This document shows, piece by piece, positions 12,184 to 26,400 of a DNA stretch of 64,000 bases. The notes under the pieces are model-generated. The model did no database searches, had not been told where the DNA came from, and worked only from the letters and a program-made list of their open reading frames with translations. The position numbers and the translations under genes were made by a program. Numbering within the stretch: the first letter of the stretch is position 1; each line of letters begins with the position of its first letter. The stretch is from Heterobilharzia americana (taxonomy: Eukaryota > Platyhelminthes > Trematoda > Strigeidida > Schistosomatidae). Where the stretch lies: NCBI GenBank assembly GCA_944470555.2, contig OX104127.1:117952741-118016740 (forward strand), read 5' to 3'.

Positions 12184-12229
12184 TGTCAGCATTATAGAGG
12201 TTATCTAGTCTAGTTGTCTATTTGACAAA

Positions 12230-12784
12230 ATGATTATCAGTTTTTCGATATTACTATTCTTAACAGATTGTGTGACCTATTTGATATGTACCCCGGTTAA
12301 TCAATTGAATTTTACGACTACTTCTACTACTGTCCCACCTTTGACAACTACGACGAGTGTTCCACTTATCACAACGTCAAATACAAATACATCTGTTCCA
12401 CTTCATACAGTTTTACTGAATACAACACCATCTCCACTGATAATAACAAATGAAAGTCATCTGAACGAAACGAATGCTTCTCTGACGAATTCATCTAGCA
12501 CCAAAGGTCTTCATCCTTCACAACTTTTATCAAAAAAGGACTCATCTCAACCGCATGTTGTTAAAGGAAGAGTAATATTAGCAACAACACGTGAACAAGG
12601 CAGCAGTGTGTGGGGTTTAACTGCAGAGAAAGCTGAAGAAGCGTGTAATCGTTTTGCAACTAATCGTGAAATTACTAAACCAATTTCCACATCTACTGAG
12701 ACCAGCAATATGTCCTCTAAAGGATATCCTCAACCCACTGCCCTATATGAAGGTCATTTACTATCTGTTACATCGAATGAAGAG
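12230..12784 (+). CDS. Lectin-mucin gene, exon 1: signal peptide, Thr-rich region, first half of C-type lectin domain
   Basis: The exon encodes 185 residues. Residues 1-20 (MIISFSILLFLTDCVTYLIC) are a hydrophobic signal peptide, so the product should enter the secretory pathway. Residues 28-92 are Thr/Ser/Pro-rich with many N-glycosylation sequons (NTS, NTT, NES, NET, NAS, NSS), mucin-like in composition. From about residue 126 the start of a C-type lectin domain is seen: a Trp-Gly, the helix with Cys139, then GHLLSVTSNEE. The exon ends exactly at GAG|GTAAGT (12784/12785), a strong donor in phase 0. The ATG was chosen because it begins the signal peptide and has an A-rich context (CAAAATG). 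It is separated from exon 2 by about 15 kb of retroelement-filled intron. Confidence 0.8.
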
Positions 12785-14659
12785 GTAAGTGTTTATTTTT
12801 CCGGCTAAATTCACAAATTATTATAAATTTCAAAATTAATAATCTATGCCAGAGTTTCAAACTACTGAACTAACTGGCAATGTACAGATTCTTCTTACTT
12901 CGTTCTTAGTAAAGCTTAATGTGTAAGCACTAATAATATCAAAGTACACTAAGTTGGTCTAAGTCAAACTGTTTCGATGAGTTAGACATGAGGTGTAAAA
13001 AACATAATCGTGTAAAAGATTTTGACAAAAACGTACACATGCGCAACACACATTTCGCACAGTCGGTTTCATTGACGTAATCGTTGAAAAAATGCCAGTG
13101 ATTTTTTTCAATAAGTGAATGTGCTCCTCTGCTTCAACCTCCAATTTTCGAATTAACCTCTGTATTGTGGCTTAGCCATTTTAGTTGTCAGGTTTCATCA
13201 ACTCAATCACTTATTTGAGATAACTTCACATATTTGATTTCGGATTACTAGTTGATATTACTGACAATATAGTCGACAAGTGTACACCGAGTCAGTTATT
13301 TCCAAGGATCCAATTGCAAGTAACTTCACCAAGTCACTATATGTCTAACTTTATTTCAATAACACTTAAGGATGAGATAGATGAAGACACTTATTTTGAT
13401 AATCTTGTTTTCTCTGGCCTTGATGATTTAAATGTGTAGCTTTCATTGTCATTCTAGACAAAATCATCGATATGAACTTCCGAAAAATGTTTAGAACTAA
13501 ACAAAAATATTCATTAAGCAGAATAAGCTCTTGATACGTAATTATTACTAAAAATAAAACTAAATAAAAGTTATTTCGAAAAAAGTGTAATGAAGCCTTC
13601 ATGGGTGTAATGTAACCTTACTGTACCCCACCAAATTATTAATAGTTCCTGCTTTATTCAATCTCAACCAGGTATGGATAAATAGTTGAAATGTTTGAAA
13701 TCAAATACATAGTCTTCTTATATCATTTTCATTACCATTAACCTTATCAGTATTTTATTATTTCCTTTAAAAACTTGACTAGCATTTAAGTTTGCTTTCT
13801 ATATTTAAGCTGACTGATATGTGCCTTTCTTATTTTCTACCTGATATCACTATTAAATAGTGAAAATTATATCTATCAAGTATTTACCTGACGGCGATAA
13901 CTACCTTGGAAATCGTTAGTTGACATGAAATGCTTAATAACGGAAGTATTTGATTAGTCTGAAAGTAACAAGCGATTATTACAAATCTCTTTTTAGTTCA
14001 ACATTGTAAGTGTACACATCTGTGCACACTTGATTTTTCTTAAGGTTGAAATTGGGATCTTAAGAATTGATTATCATAATTATTGTATACACATTTAGTA
14101 AATATCACTGCCTGTCACCTGGGGATAGATAGGTCCTATAATTATATTTCCCTAAGATGAACAGTTCTTATCTAAGTTACTAGTCAGGGGAAATAGAAGT
14201 AGATTTTGATGATTCAAGTTTGTGTAGAGTTGAATGCGTTTGGACTAGAAGATACTAATCAAAATCAACAACTCATTCATAGTTTCAGGCATAAAGATAT
14301 TATAATTCACTGCCGAATTATGAATTACTCATCATGATGCATACGTATATTTTTGGTGATTACTATACACTACTAATGGCGAAGTCAGTCATCAATATTC
14401 ACGTATGAGTTTTAAATATCACCAGTCAGCACCACAATTCCCTCTGAATGAAAATTATTTCCGTTAAAAAGGCATCTGTATCATAGAATTACCTTTTTGG
14501 TCATCCAAAAATAAATGAAATGAGTTGCAAACTTCTGTCTTCTCAATTTAGGATAATATGGATATGTAGGTAGGCTACACCTAATCGAATCTAATTCACC
14601 ATCTTTAAGTATAAAGTCGTATTCCTAAGCAAAAACTGTCAAAGAAAGTTTATTATATT

Positions 14660-15497
14660 ATTACTATTTTTCTCTTGAGTTCCTAGTGGAACATAGGGCT
14701 TCAGGAGCACGCTTCCATTTCACTCTCTTCTCTGCAGTTTTTCCAACACGGCTCCACTACTGCCCACAAGCTTTCATTTATTCCTCACATCATCTCCTCC
14801 ATGTCACCCTCACCTCGGACGCCCAACTCGTCGCTTCCCATCTGGGTTCCACTCGAGTGCCTGACCTAGCGCCTGACGTCCCCAGTCGGCCTTCTCCTCA
14901 ATCCATCCCCAATCCATCTCCACTTTCTTCTGCATATTCGATGGGTGATAGGTTCTTGCTTCGTTGGTTCGTCACCAGCCAGAGTTCCTCCTTGCTTATT
15001 CTTATCATTCTGGTCATCTTACATTCAGTATCGAGTGAGCGTATGTGGCAGCTGTTGAAGAATGTTTGTAGTTTGTTGGAAGTGCTTTTCGTGACATGCA
15101 AAGTCTCTGAACCACCACACAGAAGCACTGACTTACTTGACTGAATTAGTGTTGAAAATCCGGATCATGTTCACGCTTTATGTTGAGTGCAAAAGATCTC
15201 CACACTGGTTTCACATTGATGAAAGCCTGTCTTGCTGTCTTTCGGATCTTGGCTGCTTTGACGTGCTTGTCTGTGCCTGTGCTGCCTGTAGTTGAAACGA
15301 TGTTGCCTAGCTAGGTAGGTAGGTAGGTAGGTGAAAGAGACAATTTTGCTTAGGTTTCTCCCGTTCATGGTGATAGGGGATTGTTATTTATGCTGTTGTT
15401 GGTTGGGTATCTTCATGACTTCGGTCTTGTCCACGTTCACTTGAAGCCAGTCCTATCTTCGCTGCCCCACCTCTTCTGTCAACTCGTTAGTTTTCGA
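14660..15497 (-). mobile_element. RTE-E: 5'-truncated RTE LINE
   Basis: This is the 3' 0.84 kb of the same RTE family as RTE-A/B/C. Minus-strand traces include [15 protein letters not shown], a short (TAGG)n run at about 15316-15332, and the C-terminal region ending in the shared 3' end near 14685. It stops abruptly at 15497 inside the LTEEVGQ-coding part of the reverse transcriptase. It is more diverged from RTE-A than RTE-B is, and closer to RTE-C. Confidence 0.8.
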
Positions 15498-16565
15498 AAA
15501 GAAAGTTAACTGTTCAATATTTGATTTATTTTTGTGAAATTTGCATGCATAGAACCGTACAGTATCAAACTGACAATGAATACTTGCTAAAATTACCATT
15601 TCACAGACGACTGAACTTTATAGCATAGTAACAAGTCTTTATGTCGTGAAAAATGAAGATATTTACGTTTAATCCTAATATAGGAAAGGTTAACTGGTTG
15701 CTGCTTTCATGCTTTAAAATTAAATCAAAAGACCAAGTAGAATTAGGTATTTCGTGATTCTTAAAAACTATTCTTAAAACTCTTTTCATAGCGAATATGC
15801 GATAAGCATAGACTCAAAATCTAGACGCCCAATAGAATAGTGTCAGATGAAAACTATTTATCATTTGTTTGTTCTGTCAGTGAGTTGTGACAATTTCAAA
15901 TATTAGCATTAATATAGGAAAAATATTGAAAGGTGAATACAAGTGCGAAAAAGAGTAGTGTAAGATATTACTGACAAAATCTATCCTTTATTATGTCATA
16001 AAAATATTTCTTTTCACATTATTTTGATGCATCCCAAAGTAGTGTTGTAAACATGATGCTGTGTGAGATATGGATTGTTATAAACATTTTTCACGTAAAC
16101 AAAGTTACACGCCACTATTAAATTAGGTCAGATTTTTACTCAAATATGAAAAAGGTAGAAATGTTTGTTCTTAACATTATAAGTTAACGTTTCATGTTTT
16201 TGTATTTGTTCAATTTCATAACTATGATTCCGTTTGTCTGTTAACAATAACACACAAGTGTAATTTATTCTAAAAAAAAAATCACATTCAGATTAGATGA
16301 GTTGGACCATAAAAGATTGTATTTTAATCATTGCTTGTTAAGATCTTTTTGGACTGATGATCTAAATGCTTTCATATATGTATAAATATTTGCGCATCTT
16401 CATTAAATAATAGAAATCTAATTGTAGACTGTTATAGATGGCAGCACAATTATTTTACAACATTTTTCATTCTATCTCTCTCTCCTACTGTTTCCCTATC
16501 CGACTGCTGATAACCACGGGTTCAATTTTAAACTGTTTTACATATATTTCTGAAACAGATATATT

Positions 16566-17412
16566 ATTATTATTAGTCCCTTGGGTTCCTAGTGGAACAT
16601 AGGGCTTCAGTAGCACGTCTCCAGTGACCTCTGTTCTCTGAGATCTTTTGAACCTGGCTCCACGACAGCCCACAAGCTCTCATTTCTTCCTCACACGATC
16701 TCCTCCATGTCACCCTCAACTGGGACGTCCAACTCGTCGCTTCCCATGGCGATTCCACTCGAGTAACTGGCCTGACGCGTGATGTCTCCAGTCGGCCTTC
16801 TCAGTGCATGGCCAATCCATCTCCACTTCCTCCTGCATATTTGTTGGTTGATAGGTTCTTGGTCGGTTCGTTCCCAGAGCTCCTTGTTGTGTATTCTTTC
16901 TGACCATCTGATCTTCAGCAGCGAGCGTAAGCAGTTGTTGATGTATGTCTGTCTTTGTTCATCGAATTCACACCCAACACATGTAATAGGAATGACGCAA
17001 CACCTATACCAGAGATATGGAAAACTTTACTACCAATCAAAAAACAAAAAAACAAAGAGAGATCAGGTGACAGGACTATAAAATCAGATGTCGAAAGAAG
17101 TGTGATTACATTGATATGATTATGAGCAATAATTTATGCTCGAAACGTAATCAAGTAAATAATACTGTATCACTGTGCGCTTTATATCAAATAAACAAAT
17201 CTAATATGGATCTTCAAGTTTGTGTGACAAGACATCATGCACAAGTCATCGGCGAAATCCAAGTCTTCTAGGTTCCTTTTCCGCAGTCCAGCCAGCGTAT
17301 CCCCCTCTTCTCACTCCTCACTGTTTGCTGCATGATCCAGTCGACCACAATCAGGAATATCATGGGGGATAGTAGGCAACCTTGTTTCACACCCGTCTTC
17401 ACTTCAAAAGCA
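16566..17412 (-). mobile_element. RTE-F: 5'-truncated RTE LINE split by a PLE2 end
   Basis: 16566-16955 matches the RTE C-terminus and 3' end, with an (AAT)n tail at 16560-16575. 17214-17412 matches the RTE palm region (minus-strand LDFADDL-like, then QGCLLSP-like). About 260 bp between them is a PLE2 3' terminus in plus orientation, and roughly 380 bp of RTE sequence is missing there. The PLE piece therefore landed in, or replaced part of, the LINE. Confidence 0.75.
16956..17213 (+). mobile_element. PLE2 3'-end fragment inside RTE-F
   Basis: The same terminal sequence is seen in reverse at 6825-7080. It includes CACATGTAATAGGAATGACG, GAGATATGGAAAAC, and TGATTATGAGCAATAATTTA followed by CACTGTGCG near the end. 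It has no coding capacity. It carries a potential hairpin (GAGCA/TGCTC) enclosed by GATTAC/GTAATC at about 17102-17155. Confidence 0.7.
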
Positions 17413-18011
17413 AACAGATATAAGTAATTATTATATTATGTCGAAACAAATTGTAGAACACATGAATATCTCATACAATAGACTTTGAACACATACTTCA
17501 TAATTATTATCAGAAAGAAGCAACTATTGTTGTTGGACAGAAAAGCGTTAGTTACTACTTTGAAACTGATTGCAAATGAGGTTTTCTGTTTTAAAATCAG
17601 TTATCAACTTTGTGTATGACACGTAACTGGTCTGTTTGACTCCGAATAAATGAAATATTACCTGACATTGGTACTGTCTAACTCTGCTAAGCGCAAACGT
17701 ATAACATGAGTAGCAGAAAGTCATTTAAAATGTTTATTAATACTTTTCTCATAGATAATAATTGGTGGTGCCAGACATTCTACTTTAGGTTTCCTATGGA
17801 TAAAGAACGTTATATGCTGTACATGCTTTCTTTTTACCTGTTTTAGTTGGATTTATTTTCATACAGATTCCCACAGCAATAAACAGAAAATCCTACTATA
17901 AGGTTTTAAACGCCTGAACTATAAAATTTAAAATTCGTTTTATCAGATACATAAACAAACCAGTTTTCTCCTGACCTAACTAATTTAAAACAGATGGGAA
18001 TATTAGTCAGT

Positions 18012-18112
18012 ATTGGTTGTATTTTGTTCTCTAAGCTGAAATGTTTAATCGTGGAGCTTTCATCGTCTTACTAGACGACATTATCAGCACTAACTCTAGT
18101 ATGAAGGCAGTA
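18012..18112 (-). mobile_element. PLE1 3'-end fragment
   Basis: About 100 bp match the PLE1 terminus seen at 3020-3120: TTGGTTGTATTTTGTTCTCT, the CTAGACGACAT hairpin, then ATCAGCACTAACT. It is a solo fragment in intron 1 with no coding part. Confidence 0.7.
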
Positions 18113-21100
18113 TACCCTAAAGTGTCGCCACCTTTTGTGTCTGGAGTATTATTATTAAACAGAATGGTTAGAGATTCACTATAGTTGCGTGGCTAAACTA
18201 ATTGGAGTTAGACAGACTAAGTCAGTTCGATGAAAATGTGATTTTTATCAAGCTGGAACAAAATAAAGGTGAACAGGGTTAAAGTAGAAAAAAAATCTTT
18301 AAAGCTTTCCGTTTTCGAATTTGGTTTGTTAAGAACAACAGCAAGTGTCATAGTGAGTGAACATTTATTAGGAAACAACAAGTTGATTGGAAAAATATCT
18401 TTTTATAGTGAACTATTCGTTATCATCATCAGCTCTACTTTAATGTATAGGTTTCTTTTATCAATAAGAAGTTATTTTAGACCATTTAAACAAGTCAAGC
18501 CTCTATCTTTTAATTCCGAACATCGACATAGTTTAACATTTATAAGTTATGTCAAATAACTCTTTCCTTTGTCTTTCTTTTAGCTTCCTCCTTCTCCATA
18601 CTATTCATACTTAATTAGTGTCAGTAGTTGGCCACATGACATAAACATTAATTTTCTCTTATTCGTTGCTACTATGACAATTATCTGTTCAGCAACATAT
18701 CAATAAATACCCACAAATCCCTGACCTGAATTAGACTTCATGATTGTCTTGCTTCAAGATGAACCTCACGAAGTTCTAATGAGAAGTCAACCGAGCTGCA
18801 ATGAAACGATTCTTACCGATGACATTGGTTGATGATTATTCTATATCATAAATTGATGGAAGTACGAAAACGTGATGCATTGCATTACAACTCAGTGACC
18901 TGACGTTCATGAGTTTGATCACGCGTGGTTTGGTGGAGATGCACTTCTGTGAAAACTCAAGCAAGGATAACGCAACTATCCAGTGTTTTTAGGTTTTCAT
19001 TGGTTTTCTAACTGACTTCACCATGTGGTAAAAGTTACCCTTAAGTCAATCTCTCCCACAAACTTCCATTGGAATTCGGTATCAACTTGGTCTAACTGTC
19101 AAGATTTTATCATGTACAGTTATTTCGTTATTTCAGTTGCTATCCTGATTTTTATAGTCAATGGTCACCCTTGTAATATCTGTCAAACATTAATCATCAT
19201 TCCTAATATTTCAACTGTTGTCAGCTTATAGGCCTTTATTTGTTGTTCTAAGGAAATGAACCTAATTCTTAGCGTAGAGCCCATGAAAAAGGCGCTAAGT
19301 GAAGAGGAAGTTTTCATCCCTTAGTGTTCTTCTCTAAACGTTTCAAATAGGATTTTCTGGTGTAATGACTATTCCCATTTACCTGAACAAATCACACTTA
19401 GTACTGATAAAATATCCCTGTCCTGGTTGCGGAATATAGGACACAGGAGACTCATATAACATATTTGCTTTTTTATGTACATTAAGAGGCTCCACTTATA
19501 CCATAGATGGCGTAAGTTGATGGCTACCAAGTAAAACAATTTTATAAATACCAGTGTATCATCAGCGGTTAGTGTGCCAGGACTGATAACTAGTCTTTTA
19601 CAATTTGATCAGATTTATATAAATCTTTGAGAATACTAATAAGTCGTTTCTGTGAATTCATAAGGCGAACTACAGAGAACTGCATGATATTAGGTTGAAA
19701 AACACGTATCCTGTTTCAACTACTTTGCTTATGAAAGAGCGTCAATGAGTTTGGAGAAGAAACTTCATCTATTCCTATGACTTTTATAGCCAACATGCCG
19801 GCAAATACATCGTTCGGTCAGATTTTCTTTAAACTTTCATTCTAATCCTGTCTTGGAAACCACTCCTTTTTGTCAAATCAATTTTAGCCTAGTTATTCAT
19901 TAATTTTAACTTCTATTTTAAAATGAAATTCTAGAATTATTATCTCATCAAACCAATCAAATGAATATAGTAGTATGAAAAAAAAATTATTTTCGACGTA
20001 AATAACATTTGAGTAATTGCGTTAAAATACATGCACCGTTACCCAATATTATTTCATTTTGAAACATCAATATACTTACTACAAATAATAATAATGACAA
20101 TAATAATAATAATATTATACCGGGGTGCAAACAAATGGCATCATACTTAATCAAAAACGTTTATCAGATTCGATTTATTGGTTTAAATGCTTGCAAAACA
20201 AAAAAAATGTAGTCGTTGAACAAGGTATTAATTTTTTTTGTGGCTAAAAATAGCTAAAAAGTATCGAAATAAAATGTAATTACGTTTATCGATCAGGCTG
20301 AAAAAGCCTTCACTTTAGGAGATAACACGATGAAAAGACAAAATTGTTATGTTTTAAGTAGACGGTTCTTTTGAGTGAGAAATGCATTCTGCATTTTTGT
20401 TCCGTTATCTACTCATGATAGACTCCATGCTGCTAATCGTGACCTTCTTTGCTTCCCATGAGAGATTCAACCTCGTTTATATGTATGGGTTCTTTCATAA
20501 CACTAATGCTCATCACGTGATTTCATATACAGTATACACCATAATGTTCCCAGTTAGCCTATAGTAATAAATATGTTCTCCAAATAACATAAAAAAAAGT
20601 TCAAGGGTATAAACACTTGATATCATTGCCGACGAGAATGACTATTCATTAGGCCAACTGAATTCACTATATGTTGGTTGTCATATTTATACTCAGAGTC
20701 TTGACATATGTTACAACGTCAGTAATCACAACATCACTAGTACAAATTCTCGAACAACGTAGACTGCTCTTCAACTTCAGTCACCTTTTTGAATTGCAAA
20801 AATTGACTTTATCTACTTTGGAACCTTTAAATGTTATGATAAAATCCAGTTGTATCTTCTAAATATGTGGAGGTTCGTGTTCTAGGGTATATGACACACC
20901 TTTAGTGTAGAAGTAAATAATATTATCTAGCTACATAAACTACGGTAGGTGATTCGGGGTTCGAACCAGCGACCTACTCTATGAAAAATAACTACCTTGT
21001 TTATTGTCTCACAGCCTTTCTAAAATGTTGTAATTCATGAAGTGATACAGGTTAGAATTAGTCTTGTTAATGATTGATTATCTTTCACAAACTAAAGTTT

Positions 21101-21587
21101 ATTGTGTTCGTCGTATGGAATCCAAGCAGAATGTTTCTGTCTGAGGATGTAGATAGGATGCACTGAAATTCCTTAGTGTATTTGATCACCTAAAGGGATC
21201 AATAAGACTTACTGTTTTTCAATCGAATCTTGATATCTTTGTGCAGAATGTATGTTTAGTGTTGTGTTTAGTTAAGCCGTAACTTGGTTTTATTTAGAGT
21301 TATTGCTACCTGACGTGGTCATTATATTGCATATGTTCGTTTTACTTTCATGATCTTCTGAATTTCACTTTGATTTTCTGAACATTCGGTGTAAATAACC
21401 TGTTCGTACATGGACCATAAAATAAAATTTCCTAATATATGTTTAATATTAAATCCATAGTTTTAAGTACACGGTCACCAATTCAATATTTTGTGTTACC
21501 ATTCTGTTATTAATCGAACTTCGTTCAGTAAGTTTAACGTTAATGTAAGAGAAAAACTTGGACACTCAGATACAGTGTAATTCCGTA

Positions 21588-21650
21588 TTAGATTGCTTAT
21601 TTGATGCAGTACACAGTGACACTGTGTGCTATACCAAGTAAACAATCTAA
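21588..21650. repeat. Palindrome of PLE2-like termini
   Basis: Two 31-bp arms (21588-21618 and 21620-21650) are inverted copies separated by a single base. By eye 25 of 31 positions match and the differences are all transitions. Each arm (TTAGATTG to ACACAGTG) resembles the terminal sequence of PLE2 copies near 6830 and 17190. Confidence 0.7.
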
Positions 21651-21994
21651 TTTTAAATTTGACGTTACTGCACAGATTTACCCTTTGAAGTTGGATCTGT
21701 TGTGATCAGATCTTTTGGCTGGCGAATTTAGCTAATCTTTTGTCATCAATTAGTAGTTATAATGTACATGAATTGCATTACTATTTATTTAGTTTTACTA
21801 ACATTTACAATTTTTAACTGCACCATTTTCGTTCAGTTTTGTCACATCCCCACCTCACTTTTAATATGTTTTGCAAATATGATAAATTGCAGTAATTATT
21901 CATTCTACTGTCAAATTAAGAAAAAAGAAACGTTGGTCTGGTGCATCCAGCAGGTTGCATTCAGACAGACAGATCAAATAAACGTAGAACCTCG

Positions 21995-22660
21995 CACATA
22001 AATGCATCGGTTCAAGTTACCACACTTTACAGTAGTAAAACAATAGTAGTAGTAGAGGTGCATAGAAAAGAGAGATATCAAATTACACAAAGTTATGTGA
22101 GACAATAAACAATTCGAGGATAACGGTCAGTGTGAATATTCGAGCTTTAGAAGATATCAAAGAGTGAATACCTATGCACCATTGTTACCCATTTTCAATC
22201 ATATTACCAAGAGACCTCAACCATTCGTTCCTTTCTTCTCGGGGACTCCAACCAGGTAGTCTGCATCTGCACACACAGCCTAGACCAACAGTCAGGGATT
22301 TCATCGACTGGTGCTAGATCCTAGTCTGGACATCCTGAACCCTCTTCTAATCTAATCCAACTTCCCCTAGCATAGCACGTTGAGGTAGGTGGTGGTTCGG
22401 CATGCTCAACACTTATCCAAGACGTCTCAGTCGACTAGGGTTCACCACCTCGTCAATCGACTTGCCTATCTTGCCTAGTACCCTTCGTTTTACCGCAACA
22501 TTGCTGTAACGGTGATTTCACCTTTGGTCAATACCCTCCAACCACTTCATTTCTTCTACTTTCAACGGCCATACCTCACAGATATACAACAGGAAATAAT
22601 TGACCGTAGCGCAGTATACTTGTTCTTGATATACTGTTACACCTGAATCGATGTCCCAGT
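21995..22660 (-). mobile_element. LINE-2 copy 1: C-terminus and 3' UTR of a schistosome non-LTR element
   Basis: The minus-strand translation shows a reverse-transcriptase C-terminal region: EVWPLKVEEMKWLEGIDQRW, then RRVLGKIGKSIDEVVN, PSRLRRLG, MPNHHLPQRAMLGEVG, and a CRCRLPGWSPREERNEWL tail. This is the conserved end of schistosome SR/Perere-type LINEs. Stops are present and the 5' part is missing. A (TATG)n tract borders its upstream side. The same segment recurs at 61555-62170. Confidence 0.75.
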
Positions 22661-22670
22661 CTACATTATA

Positions 22671-22727
22671 TATGTATGCATGTATGCATGTATGTATGTA
22701 TGTATGTATGTATGTATGTATGTATGT
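22671..22727. repeat. (TATG)n microsatellite
   Basis: About 14 tetranucleotide units, with two ATGC variants at the left end. It sits at the truncated side of LINE-2 copy 1. Confidence 0.9.
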
Positions 22728-23487
22728 TCTTTTGTGTTGCATAATGTAATCGAGTATTTAAAGTGTCCGGAAGACAAGTATTACTGAAATTTATGAATTC
22801 ATTAATCCCTGTTCTTTTCACATTCGTCGCCTGTTTTTGATAACTTAGGTATTATTAATTATTATCATCGGAATATCAGTCTAATAACGAAGACTTAATG
22901 TGCAGTTACTAAGACAGCAAAATTACGTATGAAACTTTTAACTAGCTAAAGTAATATGCTAAACATACAGAGTTAAACAAAGTTAATAAAAACTACAAAG
23001 TAAAGTATAATAACTGACTACACGTTTGACTGGACAACATTTGACGAAAAAAGTGAAAGGTTTTGTGAGTTAGTGAAGTTCTAAGAATAATAGGGAGACA
23101 GAAAAATGAAACACTAATGATAATAAGACCAACTATGTTGAATGGAGTCTATCTGTAAATCTTTTAAGAACACTCACCAAAAATTAAAGTCGGTCTATCT
23201 TATCTGAATTTGCTGGTCAAGTTAATGGAATGGATGACGTTATTTATCCTTGAGTAACCGATCAGCTTTTTAGACGATCTTAACTCCTTATATAGGTTTC
23301 AAATCCTTATGTAATAAAATATCCAAGTGTATTTGTCGGCGTTACAATGCAAACAAAACGCTTTTTAACAAGTAGTAGTTACGTCACAGTTTTCTAACCT
23401 TAAAAATCAGTTGTGAACATATTGTGGACAAAATTACCACTCATGCTATAGTCAAATAAAATACGAATAAAGTTAGACATTAAAGGA

Positions 23488-26400
23488 ACCTCGCCTGGTT
23501 AACTAGTTCACTAGTTACTAGCCGGTCCTAAGCCCGGGTAAACACAGAATGGGGAGCATACGGCTAACAACCCCACCCCGGAAAACCAATCCAACAACTA
23601 CAGAAACTTCAAAGCACAAACGAAAATAAAAACAAAATTATTCCTCACTGGAATCGTAGAGATGAAATGACACCAGTTGGTGAAAACCTTCAAGAAGCCA
23701 ATTGGCCGATGTGTCTTCGCTTCATGAAAATAAAAGTAAGAATGCGGACATGGAATGTCCACACTATGTTTGAACCTAGCTGGCAAGGTTGTCCAGATTG
23801 CACAGGAGATGAGAAGGTATAATAATGAAGTGCTAGGAATCTGCGAAAGCAGGTGGAATGGGGGTGGACTCTCCAAACTGTCGACTGGAGAGGAGTCAAT
23901 AATCTACTCCGATTTTGTCACCCAGACGACAACCACGAACACAGCACACTGAGTTTTCCAGTGGCCCTCATGAGGATGAGGTCACCAACAGCATCGAAGA
24001 CTCTCTCTCTCTCATGCAGTGGGAACCAATCTCCTCCTGCAGGATCTGCATCATGACAGCGAGGTTCAACTCTAAAGGAAGGAAGCTCACAATCATTCAA
24101 TGCTACGCTACACACCTACAAATAATGCAGATGAAGAGAAGAAGGAGGAATTCGACAGACAACTGTAATCATCACTGGACAAGACTCCAGTTGGCAACAT
24201 CAAATTCATTCTAATGGGTGGGTGAGATGAATGGTAAACTGGGAGTGGACAACACAGGAAGAGAACTAACCATGGGTCGAGAAGTGCTTGATGAAATGAA
24301 TGAGAATGGAGAATTGTTTTTAGAATTCTGTGCATTCAACGATTTGGTGATTGGAAGCACCGTGTTCAAGCACAAGGATATCCACAAAGCGACATGGATT
24401 TGATATCACCACATGGACACACTACACTAAAAATCAGATCGACTCCATCTCAATGTGAAGAAGGTGGAGAGGGAGAGTCAGCCTACTTGACACAAGATGA
24501 AGAAGAGGAGTGGATGTAGGTTCACATCCATCACTCACTATCTAGTGCAATGAACCTGCCTTCCAAATCAAGTTGAAAGCCTTCAAGGAAGTTGGTGATG
24601 ATCGACCACACCCAGAACAGAAACTGAACTAAAGGACGAAACTACAAAGGAAATCTTCACGTGAGACATCGAGTCAAAATGGGAGACATTGAGCAACAAC
24701 CCTGAAGGGACGTGTGTGTAAAAACACTGGTACTCTTTGAAAGCTATGTGGAAAGAATCCTGCATAAGTGTATTAGGAAGGAAGAAGAAGTAGAACAAGA
24801 CAAGGAATGGATCTCGACGGACACATGGGAGCTGATAGAGGAGAGGAGAGTAGGATGGTGAATCAGAAGATGAAGCAGTGCAAGGGTGCTCAAAGAGAAG
24901 AGGAACTGAGTACAACGTATAAAACACTACACTGGACAAAGAAGTGAAGAAGAGTGAGCGCAAAGACAAAAGACACTTGTAGGACAGACACATTGGCAAG
25001 TGAAGCAGAACAGGCTGTCGGTAGGAGAGACCTGACAGCATTGTATCAAATAACTAGGTTACTGTCTGGGAGGGAAGAGATCAACACAGATGAAACCAGT
25101 AAAAGATGATGAGGGAAATCCAATTACTAAAGAAGAGAAACAAGGGAAACGATAGGCTGACCAATTCAGAATGCTCTTAAAATCGACCACCACCTGCAGC
25201 CACAGAAATACCAGTGAACACAAATCGTACGACGAAAGTAGAAGTGCTGGATGCCATGAGGCTACTGAAATTCGGGAAGGCAGCAGGACCAGATGGAATT
25301 TCACCAGGAGCACTGAGAACAGACACAGAGACAACAGTGGACATGCTCACACCACTACTGTAGAAGGTGTGGAAGGAAGAGAAGGTATGTGCCTATTGAT
25401 TGGAAGAGAGGCTACCTTGTCAAACTCATGGAGAAGGGTGACCTAAGTGTCTGCAAGAGCTGGTGCAGAATCATGTTCCTGTCTACACCAATGGAAATAT
25501 TAAGCCGCATCATCCTGGAGAGACTGAGAATGCTCTGCATTCAAAACTACCACCCGAACAGACTGTCTTCAGGAAGCACAAATTATGTGCTAACCAAATT
25601 ACAACGATACGCATCATGATGGAACAGAGTATAGAATGGCAGTCAAACCTCTACCTCACCTCAACTTCATCGACTTTTAAAAGGCATTCGACAGCGTCGA
25701 CCGAGAAGTAATTTGGCAACTGTTCCGACTCTACGGTTTTAGTGCGATAAACCTATATCAACCTCATTCAACAGATATATGAAGACGCCACATGCCAGAT
25801 GATTCACAGTGGATAGGTCAGTGACGCGTTTGAAGTGAAGACAGGAGTGAAACAAGGCTGCCTACTATCACCCATGATATTCCTGATTGTGGTCGACTGG
25901 ATCATGCAGCAATCAGTGAGGAGTGAGAGGAGAGGGATACACTGGACCAGGGAAGAGATCCTAGAAGATTTGGATTTCGCCGATAACGATTTGTGTGTGA
26001 TGTCGCACAAACTCGGAAATCTACAGGCGAAAACTAACAAGTTGACAGAAGAGGTGGGGCAGCGAAAACGGGACTTCCAGTGAACGTGGACAAGACATAG
26101 GTGATGAAGATACCCAAACACCACCACCAACAACAACAACAACAACAACAAGCTCGAATCACCACCAGCGGGAGAAACTTAAAGGAGGTAGTCTCTTTCA
26201 CCTACCTACCAAGTCAAGGCAGCACAGGCGAGGACATCAAAGCCAGGATCGGAAAGACAGCAAGACAGGTTTTCATCAACCTGAACCAGTGTGGAGATCT
26301 TCTGCACTCAACATAAAGAACAAGATCCAGATTTTCAACACCAATGTCAAGTCAGTACTTGTAGATGATTCAGAGACTTGGCGCATTACGAAAGGCATTC

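Noticed and set aside
18269..18559. 96-codon open frame as a membrane protein gene
   Set aside because: The start is not ATG in a good context. Composition matches random AT-rich DNA and no motif or splice partner was found.
20940..20985. tRNA on the minus strand (B-box GGTTCGAACCCCG)
   Set aside because: Only a T-arm-like segment is present. No D-arm, anticodon arm or acceptor stem could be drawn.
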